Positions 54,048-63,704 are shown, numbered from the stretch's first letter. The stretch: DNA of 64,000 nucleotides from Hyphomicrobium_A sp963724945 (GCA_963724945.1 CAVRWL010000003.1:124001-188000), one strand, 5' to 3'. Translations and numbers: made by a program. The notes: generated by a model from the letters alone, not told the origin.

Positions 54048-54773
54048 CGAGGTCGTGCGGGCGCCGGCGGGCGCGAGCCCGCGCAAGCCGCGCGCCTTCG
54101 CCGGCTTGCCGATGGGCGCCACGAGCTCCTTCCTCGCCTCCGCGATGATGACGCCGGCAAAAGCGGGTGAAAGCGCCGCGCCCATGCGCTCCCAGGCCGT
54201 CGCCGAGCGTAAGAGCATGCGCCGGTCGACTGGAGGGACGAACAACGCAGCCCCCCAATCGAGCGGGCTGAACAGCGCCTCGATCAGCAGCGCCTCGAGC
54301 TGGCGGCGGCTGAACGGGCGCCCCTGCCCGAACGGCGTGTTGTCGAGCCGCGCCCACACGCCGCGGCGGTTGGGCACGATGAGCATGAGCCGGCCTTCGG
54401 GCGAGAGCACGCGCCAGATCTCGCGCAGAAGCGGACGCCCGCGCTCAGCCATCTCGAGGCAATGCACCGCGAGCAGGCGGTCAACCGAGCCGTCGGCGAG
54501 CGGCAGCCGGTCCTCCTCGACGAGCACCGACATGACGGGTGCGTCCTTGGGCCAGGGAAGCGCGCCCTGCGCCTCCGGCATCAGCGCGCCGATGCGCCGC
54601 GCCTCCCCGCGAAACGCGCCGAGGTAGGGCGAGGCGTATCCGAGCCCGATCAGCGTCGCGCCACCAAGACCGCGCCAGCGCGCGCGGATGCGGTGCGTCA
54701 GGAGACGCCGCACCGCCTGTCCGAGCGCGGTCGCGTAGAACTCCTGCAGGTCGCCGACGTCGTGGTGCATCAT
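54006..54773 (-). CDS. Class I SAM-dependent methyltransferase
   Basis: The protein has 255 residues: DLQEFYATALGQAVRRLL, then a motif-I-like LIGLGYASPYLGAF, EDRLPLADGSVDRLLAVHCLEM and EIWRVLSPEGRLMLIVPNRRG, typical of type-11 methyltransferases. Upstream of gloB on the other strand, as is common in Rhizobiales. The target is unknown. Its last roughly 15 residues (SLSPRAGRGLSR) are encoded by the REP-like repeat, so the C-terminus was remodelled by it. ATG 54773 is favoured; 54851 is open. Confidence 0.8.
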   Translation of the reverse strand: MMHHDVGDLQEFYATALGQAVRRLLTHRIRARWRGLGGATLIGLGYASPYLGAFRGEARRIGALMPEAQGALPWPKDAPVMSVLVEEDRLPLADGSVDRLLAVHCLEMAERGRPLLREIWRVLSPEGRLMLIVPNRRGVWARLDNTPFGQGRPFSRRQLEALLIEALFSPLDWGAALFVPPVDRRMLLRSATAWERMGAALSPAFAGVIIAEARKELVAPIGKPAKARGLRGLAPAGARTTSRSLSPRAGRGLSR

Positions 54774-54912
54774 TTGCCGTGCGCCTTTCCGCGTCGCCAA
54801 TCTGACGGGATCATGCCGCAATTCAAGTCCTTGCGGCAGGTGCGTTGTCATCGGATGAACGCGCCGTTAGGGTCCCGACGGACAGCTGCCGTCGCGAGGG
54901 GAGCCCGATCGC

Positions 54913-55683
54913 ATGCCGAAGCTCGAGATCGAGCAATTTGCCTGCCTTTCCGATAACTATGGCGTGCTGATCCACGACGCGGATGCGGGTGTCACGGCCT
55001 CGATCGATGCGCCTGACGCAGATCAGATCCTCGAGCGCCTGCGCGCCAAGGGCTGGCGCCTGACGCACCTCCTCATCACCCACCACCACGGCGATCACAC
55101 CGGCGGCAACCTGCGGCTCAAGGCGGCGACCAAATGCACGGTCATCGGACCGCAGGCCGAGGCCGACCGCATCCCCGGTCTCGACCGAGGCGTCCGCGAA
55201 GGCGACACCATCCCGTTCGGCGCTTTCGAGATTCGCGTCCTGGAGACGCCCGGTCACACCGTCGGCCACGTGGCGTACTGGATCCCGGAGGCGCGAGTCG
55301 CTTTTGTCGGCGACACGCTGTTTGCCATGGGCGCGGGGCGCATCTTCGAGGGCAGCGCCGAGATGATGTGGAAATCATTAAAGAAGCTCATGGCGCTGCC
55401 GCCCGACACGGAGATCTATTGCGGGCACGAGTACACGGCCGCGAACGCGCGCTTCGCGCTCACCGTCGATCCGGAGAACGCGGCCCTGCAGTCGCGAGCC
55501 AAGGAGGTCGATCAGCTGCGCGCCAGCGGTAAGCCGACGCTGCCCACACGGCTTGATCGCGAGCTCGAGACCAACCCGTTCCTCAGAGCGCACGTCCCGG
55601 CGATTCGGGAGAAAGTGGGGCTGCCCTTCGCGCCCGACTGGAAGGTCTTCGCCGAGATCCGCGCACGCAAGAACAAAGCCTGA
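54913..55683 (+). CDS. gloB: Hydroxyacylglutathione hydrolase (glyoxalase II)
   Basis: The 256-residue metallo-beta-lactamase-fold enzyme has the metal motif THHHGDHTGGN, ETPGHTVGHVAYW, VGDTLFAMGAGRIFEG and CGHEYTAANARFAL. It hydrolyses S-lactoylglutathione in methylglyoxal detoxification. The stop overlaps the next gene's start (TGATG). Confidence 0.95.
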   Translation: MPKLEIEQFACLSDNYGVLIHDADAGVTASIDAPDADQILERLRAKGWRLTHLLITHHHGDHTGGNLRLKAATKCTVIGPQAEADRIPGLDRGVREGDTIPFGAFEIRVLETPGHTVGHVAYWIPEARVAFVGDTLFAMGAGRIFEGSAEMMWKSLKKLMALPPDTEIYCGHEYTAANARFALTVDPENAALQSRAKEVDQLRASGKPTLPTRLDRELETNPFLRAHVPAIREKVGLPFAPDWKVFAEIRARKNKA

Positions 55684-56132
55684 TGGACCCGCATTTGCAC
55701 GCAGACGACGTGATCGGGATCTTGGGCCTCAAGCCTCATCCCGAGGGCGGCCACTTCCGCGAGACGTTTCGTGACGAGCGCGCAGGCGCGCGTGCCGCCT
55801 CGACCGCCATCTATTTCTTGCTCGCTGAGGGCGAAGTCTCGCGCTGGCACCGCGTCGACGCCGCGGAGGTGTGGCACTGGTACGCCGGCGCTCCACTCGA
55901 GCTGTCGCTCAGTCCCGACGGCGAAGCGCTCACGCCTGTCCGCCTCGGGCCAAATCTGCAAGCGGGCGAGCGGCCGCAAGCGGTCGTGCCGGCTCACGTG
56001 TGGCAGCGCGCACAGAGCCTCGGCGCCTGGACGCTCGTCGGCTGCACCGTCGCGCCCGGCTTCGAGTTCGCGGGCTTCGAGCTTGCTGCGGAAGATTTCG
56101 CTCTCAAGGTGTCTCAGCAACGATCCGAATAG
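55683..56132 (+). CDS. Cupin protein (DUF985)
   Basis: The 149-residue single cupin has LKPHPEGGHFRETFRDE, TAIYFLLAEGEVSRWHRVDAAE and AEVWHWYAGAPLEL, the DUF985 layout with metal-type histidines. The function is unknown; sugar-isomerase-like or plant-auxin-like activities have been proposed for relatives. It starts inside the gloB stop codon and is surely co-expressed. Confidence 0.88.
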   Translation: MDPHLHADDVIGILGLKPHPEGGHFRETFRDERAGARAASTAIYFLLAEGEVSRWHRVDAAEVWHWYAGAPLELSLSPDGEALTPVRLGPNLQAGERPQAVVPAHVWQRAQSLGAWTLVGCTVAPGFEFAGFELAAEDFALKVSQQRSE

Positions 56133-56326
56133 TTGTTGCCGGATTGGCGCACGACCGACTTTTCCACCACTAACGAGCTATTGGGCATTTATCTAAACTA
56201 CTGATAGTTAAGGCTTCTTTCGCATTTCTGACCTGCGGAGCACTGCTGCGCTTGCCGCTTTGCGGCGACTCACCAAAGAGTGCTCACAAGTTCGTCTTGA
56301 ACCACGGCTAGCGGGGGTTGCCGGTT

Positions 56327-58081
56327 ATGAAGCGGGAGTCACTTGGGCCTATCCTAACGACGGTCTTCGTCGACTATGACAACGTCTACCTTTCTCTCAA
56401 ACGCAAGAGCGAGGAGGCTGCCAAGCAATTCTCCAAGGACGCCGGGCGGTGGATCAGGGAGATCGAGAGCGGGCGTCTAATGACGCCCACCAATAGCCCC
56501 GAGATCGACGGCCCACGCCGCATCGTCATCAACCGCTGCTACGGCAATCCGGTTCCGCGCCGCAATCAGGCCGACAACTCCACCGACATGAGCTCGTTCC
56601 CGTTCGTGCGCCATCACTTCCTGCGCGCGGGCTGCGAGGTCATCGACTGTCCGCCGCTGACCGCACTGCTCAAGAACTCGGCCGACATTCGCATAGTGAT
56701 GGATGTGCGCGACATCCTCACGCACGACACCTATTTCGACGAGTTCGTCATCCTGTCCGGCGACGCCGATTTTACGCCGGTTCTGCACCGGCTGCGTGCG
56801 CACGCGCGCCGTACGGTCGTCTATTCCAACGACAATACGGCGGCCCCCTACACGGCGATCTGCGACGCGGAGATCCGCGAATCCGATTTCCTCGCGCTGC
56901 TGCTCGAGGGCCAGCTTCCGGGTAAGGCCGGCGAGGTCGAGCAGGCCGAGGTGCCGTCGCTGCCGAGTGCCGCCACGATCGAGACTTTGCGCCGGGATAT
57001 CTTGGGCGAGGTCGTCGCCGCCGTGCGCGCTGCCGACCAGCCGCTGCCGCTCGAGGCTCTGGCCGACCGCGCCGTGCGCACGCTCGGCTACGACAAGACA
57101 GTCGGGTCCGCCTGGGGCGGAATGGGCAGCTTCCGCGATCTTCTCGCGAAGGGCTTGCCCGAGGAGTTGCGCCTCACGAGCCAGCCGCCCTATTGCGTCT
57201 ATGACGCGACGCGGGCCGTTCAGGGCGAGACCCGCAATAGGATCGAGGCGCGCCGGCCCGAACCTACCCGTCAGGAAGCTCCTGCGAGCCCGCCCATGCA
57301 GCGGAATTTGCCGCCGCTGCTTGGTGGCACGCAGCCGGCCCAGCGAACGGCCGCTCCGCAGTCCGGGGCCCCCGCCCAGGCGCAGCGCGGTCCGCAAGCC
57401 CCGGCCCAGTCCGAAGCCCTCTCGGGCCAGCCGGGGCTACCCCGTTATCCGCAGTCCTACGCCGCGCCGCGGCCGGGCGACGGTGCGACCGCGATCCAGC
57501 AGTCGATCGCGCGCATCCATGAAGCAAGCCAGGCCCCCACGCTGTCGCCGCCGGACTACCGCGCAGTGTTCGACGTGATGGCGCAAGAGATCAGCGCCAA
57601 CGGCCCCGCCGGCATGCAGACGGTCAACAACATCGTCAAGCGTGCGCAGGAAATGGGCCTTGAGATCCGCACCGAGGACGCCCGCTTTGTTCTCGATGTC
57701 GTCGGCGAGTCCGATCCCTGGTTCGTGCAGGGCGTCTCCGCGAGCCTGTTCGCCAGCCGCTTCCGCAATTTCGTGGTCGCGCGCTGCCGCAGCCAGGGTC
57801 TCAACCTGTCGGCCGATGAGCTCGATCTCATCGAGGCGTGGTTTGCAGCCCCCGCCGGACCCCAGCGCGGCGCTGCTTCGGCGCCGGCTTACGGCGGCCA
57901 GCAGCAGGCGCCGTCCTCCCGGGAGCCGTCGCAGGCCTCTCAGCAGACGCCCGCCGCACAGGCACCGGGGCCTGAGAACCGCGCCGACCGCTGGTGGAAC
58001 GAAGAGGGTCGCCGCCCGGATCAGAGCATCGGTCCCGCGGACGAGTTCCCCCGCATCATCCGCACCCGCTTGCGGGGTTAA
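56327..58081 (+). CDS. NYN-domain (PIN-like) protein with LOTUS/OST-HTH-type domains
   Basis: About 584 residues. An N-terminal NYN nuclease domain (residues about 5-200) has TVFVDYDNVYLSL, and SGDADFTPVLHRLRAHARR with the conserved acidic SGDAD. A LOTUS-like winged helix (residues about 220-295) contains TLGYDKTVGSAWGGMGSFRDLLAKGL. A long proline-glutamine linker precedes a second helical domain (residues about 405-510) that looks similar, and a disordered tail. Related LabA/DUF88 proteins bind or cut RNA. ATG 56327 is chosen over a TTG nine bases earlier. It stands alone between the gloB pair and phaB. Confidence 0.82.
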   Translation: MKRESLGPILTTVFVDYDNVYLSLKRKSEEAAKQFSKDAGRWIREIESGRLMTPTNSPEIDGPRRIVINRCYGNPVPRRNQADNSTDMSSFPFVRHHFLRAGCEVIDCPPLTALLKNSADIRIVMDVRDILTHDTYFDEFVILSGDADFTPVLHRLRAHARRTVVYSNDNTAAPYTAICDAEIRESDFLALLLEGQLPGKAGEVEQAEVPSLPSAATIETLRRDILGEVVAAVRAADQPLPLEALADRAVRTLGYDKTVGSAWGGMGSFRDLLAKGLPEELRLTSQPPYCVYDATRAVQGETRNRIEARRPEPTRQEAPASPPMQRNLPPLLGGTQPAQRTAAPQSGAPAQAQRGPQAPAQSEALSGQPGLPRYPQSYAAPRPGDGATAIQQSIARIHEASQAPTLSPPDYRAVFDVMAQEISANGPAGMQTVNNIVKRAQEMGLEIRTEDARFVLDVVGESDPWFVQGVSASLFASRFRNFVVARCRSQGLNLSADELDLIEAWFAAPAGPQRGAASAPAYGGQQQAPSSREPSQASQQTPAAQAPGPENRADRWWNEEGRRPDQSIGPADEFPRIIRTRLRG

Positions 58082-58132
58082 GCCCCGCAAGCTTTGCCGA
58101 CAATTCGTCGAAGAACGGCGGACAAGGCGCTA

Positions 58133-58861
58133 TCACGTGGCCATGTAGTGGCCGCCATTGATGTCGAAGCAGGCGCCCGTCACGAAACCGGCTTCGTCGG
58201 CGGCAAGAAACACGACCGCCCGCGCGATCTCCTCCGATTCGCCCAAGCGTCCAACCGGGATCAGCGGAATGATCTTGGTGTCGAGGACTTCCTTCGGCAC
58301 GGCGGCGACCATCTCGGTCGCGATGTAGCCCGGCGCGATGGTGTTGACAGTAATGCCCTTGGCCGCGCCCTCGTAGGCGAGCGCCTTGGTGAAGCCGTGC
58401 ACGCCGGCTTTGGCCGCGGAGTAGTTGGTCTGCCCCATCTGTCCCTTGCGGCCGTTGATGGAGGAGATGTTGATGATGCGCCCGAAACTCTTGCTACGCA
58501 TGCTCTCGATCACCTGCCGGCACATATTGAAGAGCGAATCGAGATCGGTGCGGATCACCTGGTCCCACTGCTCCTTGGTCATGCGGTGGAGCATGGCATC
58601 GCGCGTGATGCCGGCATTGTTGACGAGAACGTCGACCGGCCCGAGCTCCTTCACCACCTGCGCCACGCCCTTCTCGCAGCCGGCATAGTCGCCGACGTCC
58701 CATTTGAACACCGGGATCCCCGTCTCCACCTGGAACTGCTGGGCGGCGGCATCGTTGCCGGCATAGTTGGCGCCGACGCGATAGCCGCGGGCTTTCAAAC
58801 CCACCGAGATGGCATGGCCGATGCCACGCGTCCCCCCGGTCACCAGCGCGACACGAGCCAT
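58133..58861 (-). CDS. phaB: Acetoacetyl-CoA reductase
   Basis: The 242-residue SDR enzyme has the NADPH motif TGGTRGIGHAISVGLKARG, LVNNAGITRDAMLHRM, a catalytic serine/tyrosine/lysine in ISSINGRKGQMGQTNYSAAKAG and a C-terminal TGACFDINGGHYM, specific for PhaB. It makes (R)-3-hydroxybutyryl-CoA for PHB. Downstream of phaA by 100 bp in the same direction. Confidence 0.96.
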   Translation of the reverse strand: MARVALVTGGTRGIGHAISVGLKARGYRVGANYAGNDAAAQQFQVETGIPVFKWDVGDYAGCEKGVAQVVKELGPVDVLVNNAGITRDAMLHRMTKEQWDQVIRTDLDSLFNMCRQVIESMRSKSFGRIINISSINGRKGQMGQTNYSAAKAGVHGFTKALAYEGAAKGITVNTIAPGYIATEMVAAVPKEVLDTKIIPLIPVGRLGESEEIARAVVFLAADEAGFVTGACFDINGGHYMAT

Positions 58862-58961
58862 GAGATTCCTCCCTCGAGTTTATTTCTTGTTTGGATGATT
58901 GCGACCAATGACGATGCCGGCCGCGACCGGCCGCTCGGCTGGGGACGACGACTGGGGCTCC

Positions 58962-60149
58962 TCACGCGCGCTCGACACACATGGCGATACCCATGCCCCC
59001 GCCGATGCACAGGGTCGCCAGCCCCTTCTTTGCATTGCGTCGCTTCATCTCGTAGAGCAGCGTCGTCAGCACGCGCGTCCCCGAGGCGCCGATCGGATGG
59101 CCGATGGCGATGGCGCCGCCGTTGACGTTCACCTTGTCGGTGTCCCAGCCCATTCCCTTGTTGACCGCGCAGGCCTGTGCGGCAAAGGCCTCGTTCGCCT
59201 CGATGAGATCGAGGTCCTTGACGCTCCAGCCGGCCTTCTCCAGCGCCTTCTTCGACGCTGGAATCGGGCCCGTGCCCATGATCGAAGGATCAACGCCGGC
59301 GTGCGCCCAGGAGACGATGCGCGCGAGCGGCTCGATCCCGCGCTTCTTTGCCTCCTCGAGCGTCATGAGCACGACCGCAGCCCCGCCGTCGTTAATCCCC
59401 GAGGAGTTGCCGGCGGTCACCGTCCCGTCCTTCTCGAAGGCGGGGCGCAGCTTGGTGAGCGAATCGTAGGTCGCGCCATCGCGGATGTACTCGTCCTCGG
59501 AGACGATCGTGTCGCCCTTCTTGCCCTTGATGGTGACGGGCGTGATCTCGTCCTTGAACTTGCCGGCCTTCTTGGCAGCCTCGGCCTTGTTCTGCGAGGC
59601 CACCGCGAAGCGGTCCTGCTCCTCGCGCGTGATCTGCCACTGGCGCGCGACGTTCTCGGCCGTCGTGCCCATGTGGTAGTTATTGAAGGCATCCCACAAG
59701 CCGTCCTTGATCATGGTGTCGATGAGATCGAGCGGTCCCATCTTCACGCCGTTGCGCAAATGGGCGGCGTGCTTCGACTGGCTCATGCTCTCCTGGCCGC
59801 CGGCGACGACGATCGAGGCCCCCCCGGTCAGGATCTGCTGCATGCCCAGAGCGACCGAGCGCAGCCCCGACCCGCAGACTTGGTTAACGAGCCACGCCGG
59901 TGAATCGACCGGAATCCCGGCCGCGATGGAGGCCTGCCGCGCCGGATTTTGCCCCTCGCCGGCCGTGAGAACCTGGCCCAGGATGACCTCGGAGACGTCG
60001 CCCGGCTGCAGCCCGGCGCGGTCCAGAGCCGCATTAATGGCGATTTTGCCGAGCTCGTGGGGAGGTAGGCTCGCCAGAGAGCCGTTGAACGAGCCGACGG
60101 GGGTCCGCGCCGCGCTGGCAATGACGATGGTCGCGTTTTCCTGGCTCAT
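58962..60149 (-). CDS. phaA: Acetyl-CoA acetyltransferase
   Basis: The 395-residue thiolase has the nucleophilic cysteine in NQVCGSGLRSVALGMQ, NGGAIAIGHPIGASGTR with the active histidine and CIGGGMGIAMCVE with the second cysteine. It condenses two acetyl-CoA for PHB synthesis. First gene of phaA-phaB, divergent from phaR. PhaC is not in the window. Confidence 0.97.
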   Translation of the reverse strand: MSQENATIVIASAARTPVGSFNGSLASLPPHELGKIAINAALDRAGLQPGDVSEVILGQVLTAGEGQNPARQASIAAGIPVDSPAWLVNQVCGSGLRSVALGMQQILTGGASIVVAGGQESMSQSKHAAHLRNGVKMGPLDLIDTMIKDGLWDAFNNYHMGTTAENVARQWQITREEQDRFAVASQNKAEAAKKAGKFKDEITPVTIKGKKGDTIVSEDEYIRDGATYDSLTKLRPAFEKDGTVTAGNSSGINDGGAAVVLMTLEEAKKRGIEPLARIVSWAHAGVDPSIMGTGPIPASKKALEKAGWSVKDLDLIEANEAFAAQACAVNKGMGWDTDKVNVNGGAIAIGHPIGASGTRVLTTLLYEMKRRNAKKGLATLCIGGGMGIAMCVERA

Positions 60150-60385
60150 CGGTTAAGCGTCTCCTGGAGCGGGTTAGCGGTTGTTAGGATTACCACGACC
60201 GAGGGGCGGGCTCGCGCGGTGGTCGAAAGCAGGCTTAAGTCCTTTATTTGCGGGCACGATAGCAGCAGCGCCTTCCCACCTGCAATTGCGACATCTGGTC
60301 GATGAGGTCAACACAAACGGCTGGCACGCCGGCCTTGGGGTGTGTTACGGTGATGCAGCGCAAAAACTGCTTCCGCGGCCCGCAA

Positions 60386-61021
60386 ATGCTGAACAAACCC
60401 GACGCGCCTAGCGACAAGAAAGAAGCGGTTGTCATAAAGAAATATGCCAACCGGCGCCTCTATAATACCGAGACCAGCACGTACGTGACGCTCGACGATC
60501 TGGCCACAATGGTGCGCTCTGATCGCGATTTCGTCGTCTTCGATGCCAAGACGGGCGATGACCTCACCCACTCGGTGTTGACGCAGATCATCGTCGAGCA
60601 GGAGAACCGCCAGGGAGGCCAGACGCTGCTGCCGGTGCCCTTCCTGCGCCAGCTCATCCGCTTCTACGATGACAGCATCGGCCGCATGGTACCGGGCTAC
60701 CTGCAGTTCAGCCTCGAGAACCTCGCCAAGGAGCAGGAGAAGTTCCGCGGCCTGTTCGCCAACGCGTTCACCAACCCGGCGGCCGCTTTCGAGGTCTATC
60801 AGGAGCAGGCGCGCAAGAACATAGCGATGTTCGAGCAGGCACTCACGATGTGGAGCCCCTTCACGGGCGCGCCCGGTGGCGGCAAGCGCGAGGCTGGCGC
60901 GGAGAAGGGCGAGACTGGCGAAGGCGCCGCCAAGAAGGATCCCAACGAGATCGGTGAGCTCAAGGCTCAGCTCGCAAGCATGCAGCAGAAGATCGACAAG
61001 CTGTCACAGGACCGCGACTAG
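60386..61021 (+). CDS. phaR: Polyhydroxyalkanoate synthesis repressor PhaR
   Basis: The protein has 211 residues. IKKYANRRLYNTETSTYVTLDD is the N-terminal DNA/PHB-binding domain, LPVPFLRQLIRFYDDS belongs to the second conserved domain, and a coiled tail (LKAQLASMQQKIDKL) ends it. PhaR represses granule genes and detaches when it binds PHB. ATG 60386 gives the usual short leader; an in-frame ATG at 60353 is possible. It is divergent from phaA, the usual target arrangement. Confidence 0.94.
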   Translation: MLNKPDAPSDKKEAVVIKKYANRRLYNTETSTYVTLDDLATMVRSDRDFVVFDAKTGDDLTHSVLTQIIVEQENRQGGQTLLPVPFLRQLIRFYDDSIGRMVPGYLQFSLENLAKEQEKFRGLFANAFTNPAAAFEVYQEQARKNIAMFEQALTMWSPFTGAPGGGKREAGAEKGETGEGAAKKDPNEIGELKAQLASMQQKIDKLSQDRD

Positions 61022-61147
61022 CAGCGGCTGCCCGCGTTCGCGGCAAAAAGCACGATTAGAGTCCGGCTTTTCGCTCACGCTCGCGGCAATCGCGGTGCCG
61101 GTCGTGGCGTACCCGACAGCCCGATATGCAGAGTGCCTCGCCCGCGC

Positions 61148-61555
61148 CTAATTGCTGGTTCCGAACGTCAGGTCGCGCTGCGCCACGCGAATGCCGATGG
61201 TGAAGCCGGCGACCACGTCGATCGCAGTTGCCATCACGATGAGGAAGAACACCGACGTCGCGGCCTGCGGCACCATGAGAAACTCCACGAGGCAGGCGAC
61301 GAACACGACCATCGACAGGCCGTGATCGACGAGCGAGGAGGTGTTCGTGTAAGTCGACTTCACGAGCTCGATGAACAAAAGCAAGAGGGTGCTGAGGATG
61401 ATGAAGTCTCCCCAGGTGAACTTCCAAACGCCGCCGCTCAGCATATGGATCTCGGGCAACGCCAGCTTCGTCAGCGCGTCGAGGCCGAACAGCAAGACGA
61501 TCACATTGTAGATGATGAAGGCGATGACAATGAGCGGGAGCGACCTGATCGACAT
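61148..61555 (-). CDS. Conserved four-helix membrane protein
   Basis: The 135-residue protein has four hydrophobic helices, beginning LPLIVIAFIIYNVIVLLFGL, then FIILSTLLLLFIELVK, SMVVFVACLVEFLMV and VFFLIVMATAIDVVAG. TYTNTSSLVDHGLS forms the central loop. It resembles conserved small integral proteins of alphaproteobacteria with unknown function. Stands alone between phaR and rpmF. Confidence 0.72.
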   Translation of the reverse strand: MSIRSLPLIVIAFIIYNVIVLLFGLDALTKLALPEIHMLSGGVWKFTWGDFIILSTLLLLFIELVKSTYTNTSSLVDHGLSMVVFVACLVEFLMVPQAATSVFFLIVMATAIDVVAGFTIGIRVAQRDLTFGTSN

Positions 61556-61674
61556 GTGCGTTTCCCTTTCCAGCTGGCCTGGCCGAGCTCAACAGAGGAA
61601 CTTTTGCCACGCCGGACTTGCTGCTGCAACGCCGAAAGGTCCGGCCGGTGCCGTAACCTCCTGGCGCCCGCGCC

Positions 61675-61860
61675 TTAGGCGTCGGTCTTCGGCTCGAGGA
61701 TCTGGCGGCCGCGGTACTTGCCCGTTTTGAGGTCGATGTGGTGCGGGCGGCGGCGCTCACCCGAGTCCTTATCCTCAATGTAGGTCGGCGCCGCAAGCGC
61801 ATCATGCGAGCGGCGCATGCCCCGCTTCATCGGGGAGACTTTCTTTCTCGGAACGGCCAT
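61675..61860 (-). CDS. rpmF: Ribosomal protein L32
   Basis: The 61-residue protein starts MAVPRKKVSPMKRGMRRSHD and has PHHIDLKTGKYRGRQIL, an L32 of the alphaproteobacterial type without the four zinc cysteines. ATG 61860 is fixed by homology. mtgA lies upstream in the same direction, 144 bp away, a conserved arrangement in Rhizobiales. Confidence 0.97.
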   Translation of the reverse strand: MAVPRKKVSPMKRGMRRSHDALAAPTYIEDKDSGERRRPHHIDLKTGKYRGRQILEPKTDA

Positions 61861-62004
61861 CTGATTGAAACTCCGTCGATCGGTGGGGACGCCGCCGGCG
61901 ACCCTCGCAAACAAATGCCCGGCACGGGCACGCGCGCCGGGGCAACGTTCGGGCGCCTTATACTCACATTCCGACGGGAGTGCCAGACCCTTGCGGAAGG
62001 TGCC

Positions 62005-62928
62005 TCAATCGCTCCCCAGCACGCAGCTCGCCTCCTCGGGCGAGCGGGCCGCCCGCCGCTGGATCACGGAGGCGCGCTGTGAGGCCCACGGGCCCGGATC
62101 GCCCGCATCGCGCGTGAACGGGTTGGGTAGCGACACGGCGAGCAGGGCACTCTGGCGCGAGCTGAGGCGATCGGCCGACCGGCCGAAATGGGCCTCTGCG
62201 GCGGCCTCGGCCCCGAAGATGCCCGGACCCAACTCGGCAATGTTGAGGTAGACTTCTAAGATGCGCCGTTTCGACCAGAAAAGCTCAATCGCATAGGTCA
62301 GCGGCACCTCGATCAGCTTGCGCACGTAGCTCTTGGCCGGCCACAGGAACAGGTTCTTGGCGACCTGCATGGTGATGGTGCTGGCGCCGCGCGGGATGCC
62401 GCCGGAGGAGTGCCTGATTGCATCGGCGACCTCCGCGTAGTCGATACCCCAGTGGGAGCAAAAGCGGCCGTCCTCGGACGCGATGACGGCGCGCATGAGA
62501 TGGGGAGATATGCGCTCGAGCGGCACCCACTCCTGCTTGATGCTCGTGCCGCCGAGCCATTGCAGGACCATCAGCGAGGAGAACGGCGGATTGACGAAGC
62601 GAAAGACGACGATGAGGAACAAGACGACGGTGAACCAGGCACTGAAGGCGATGGCTGCGACCTTGGCGCCGCGCACGCAATAAGGCTTCAGCTCGCCCCA
62701 GCTCCGATCGGCTCTGAGCGCGGACCAACGCCCACCCGGGGAAGCGGCAAACGACATCCGGTCGAAAGCATCTTGCGCACCCTCCGCATCGGGCGCGATA
62801 GAGAGCCCAAACTGCCCCTCCCCGCCTGCGGACGCGGGAGGCCGTGCGCCGGCGGATGCGGGCCGCGTCGTCGGCGTCTTGCCCGTCGGTTCAGCGCTCG
62901 CCTGAAAAAGAGGGTCGGACCTATCCAT
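62005..62928 (-). CDS. mtgA: Monofunctional peptidoglycan glycosyltransferase
   Basis: The 307-residue protein has a polar N-terminal region, one membrane helix (IAFSAWFTVVLFLIVVF), then a GT51 domain: VPLERISPHLMRAVIASEDGRF with catalytic Glu, PRGASTITMQVAKNLFLW, and LEVYLNIAELGPGIFGAEAA. It polymerises lipid II. The N-terminus is about 60 residues longer than enteric MtgA; ATG 62928 is likeliest, though the frame is open to 63030. Confidence 0.94.
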   Translation of the reverse strand: MDRSDPLFQASAEPTGKTPTTRPASAGARPPASAGGEGQFGLSIAPDAEGAQDAFDRMSFAASPGGRWSALRADRSWGELKPYCVRGAKVAAIAFSAWFTVVLFLIVVFRFVNPPFSSLMVLQWLGGTSIKQEWVPLERISPHLMRAVIASEDGRFCSHWGIDYAEVADAIRHSSGGIPRGASTITMQVAKNLFLWPAKSYVRKLIEVPLTYAIELFWSKRRILEVYLNIAELGPGIFGAEAAAEAHFGRSADRLSSRQSALLAVSLPNPFTRDAGDPGPWASQRASVIQRRAARSPEEASCVLGSD

Positions 62929-63170
62929 ACTGTCCTTGCGTGCCCCGCGTGCCCTCTCCGCGCGTGCCGGCGCGCCCCAAGCGGCGGCCGGCGGGAGCGG
63001 CTCGCACCAAGCCTTTAGGTAATCAGACAATGGCGTTTGTGCAAAGGCTCCGCCGCCCGCGTCGGGGTGCGCCCTTCAGCGAATGGGCTGAAGCTCGTCA
63101 CGATCGGCGCGCGCGGCGCAGCGAGCCGCATGCATTCGCAATTGAACACGTCGAAATTGTGAGAACGGCC

Positions 63171-63677
63171 CTACTGCTTCACGCCGGGTATGGACTTCTC
63201 GCGCGGGTCGCCGGATACGGGCTTCTTGGTGTCGAACACCTGCTCTGTATGGGCGCGCGCGCCCGCGACCTGGTCGGCGTTGAGCCTGCACTCCTTGTCC
63301 TTGTCGAGCAGCGCGAAGGCGCGGTTGGGCTTGTTGACGAACTCGTCACGGCTGAGCTTGCCGTCCCCATTGGCGTCGTAATAGCGCAGGTCGACCGTCT
63401 GGAACATCCGGTCGGTCGCAACGATCTTGGCATACTCGGTTATGTCGACGAAGCCGTCGTGATTGGTGTCGGCCGCGTCGAACAGCTCGCCCGCATAGGC
63501 GCGCCACTCGTCACAGGTGACGACGCCGTCGTGGTTGCGGTCCCAGTTGCCCGCGGCCGACAGGAACACGCGGTCGACATCGCCCAGCGAGGACGTGCTC
63601 GAGCACCCGGCGAGAGCCATGAGCAAGGCGCCCGCGGCGAGGAAGCGATGCTGAAAGCGGCGCGGCTTTGTTATCAT
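63171..63677 (-). CDS. EF-hand lipoprotein
   Basis: The 168-residue protein has a lipobox (LLMALAGC) at residues about 20-27, so it is probably membrane-anchored. Calcium-binding loops follow in order: DRNHDGVVTCDE, DTNHDGFVDITE and DANGDGKLSRDE, with a degenerate fourth DKDKECRLNADQ. The target is unknown. Its start codon is about 28 bp after the end of ispG, same direction. ATG 63677 is chosen over 63701. Confidence 0.83.
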   Translation of the reverse strand: MITKPRRFQHRFLAAGALLMALAGCSSTSSLGDVDRVFLSAAGNWDRNHDGVVTCDEWRAYAGELFDAADTNHDGFVDITEYAKIVATDRMFQTVDLRYYDANGDGKLSRDEFVNKPNRAFALLDKDKECRLNADQVAGARAHTEQVFDTKKPVSGDPREKSIPGVKQ

Positions 63678-63704
63678 TCTTCTTTCCCCCAAAGGCTGCA
63701 CCCT

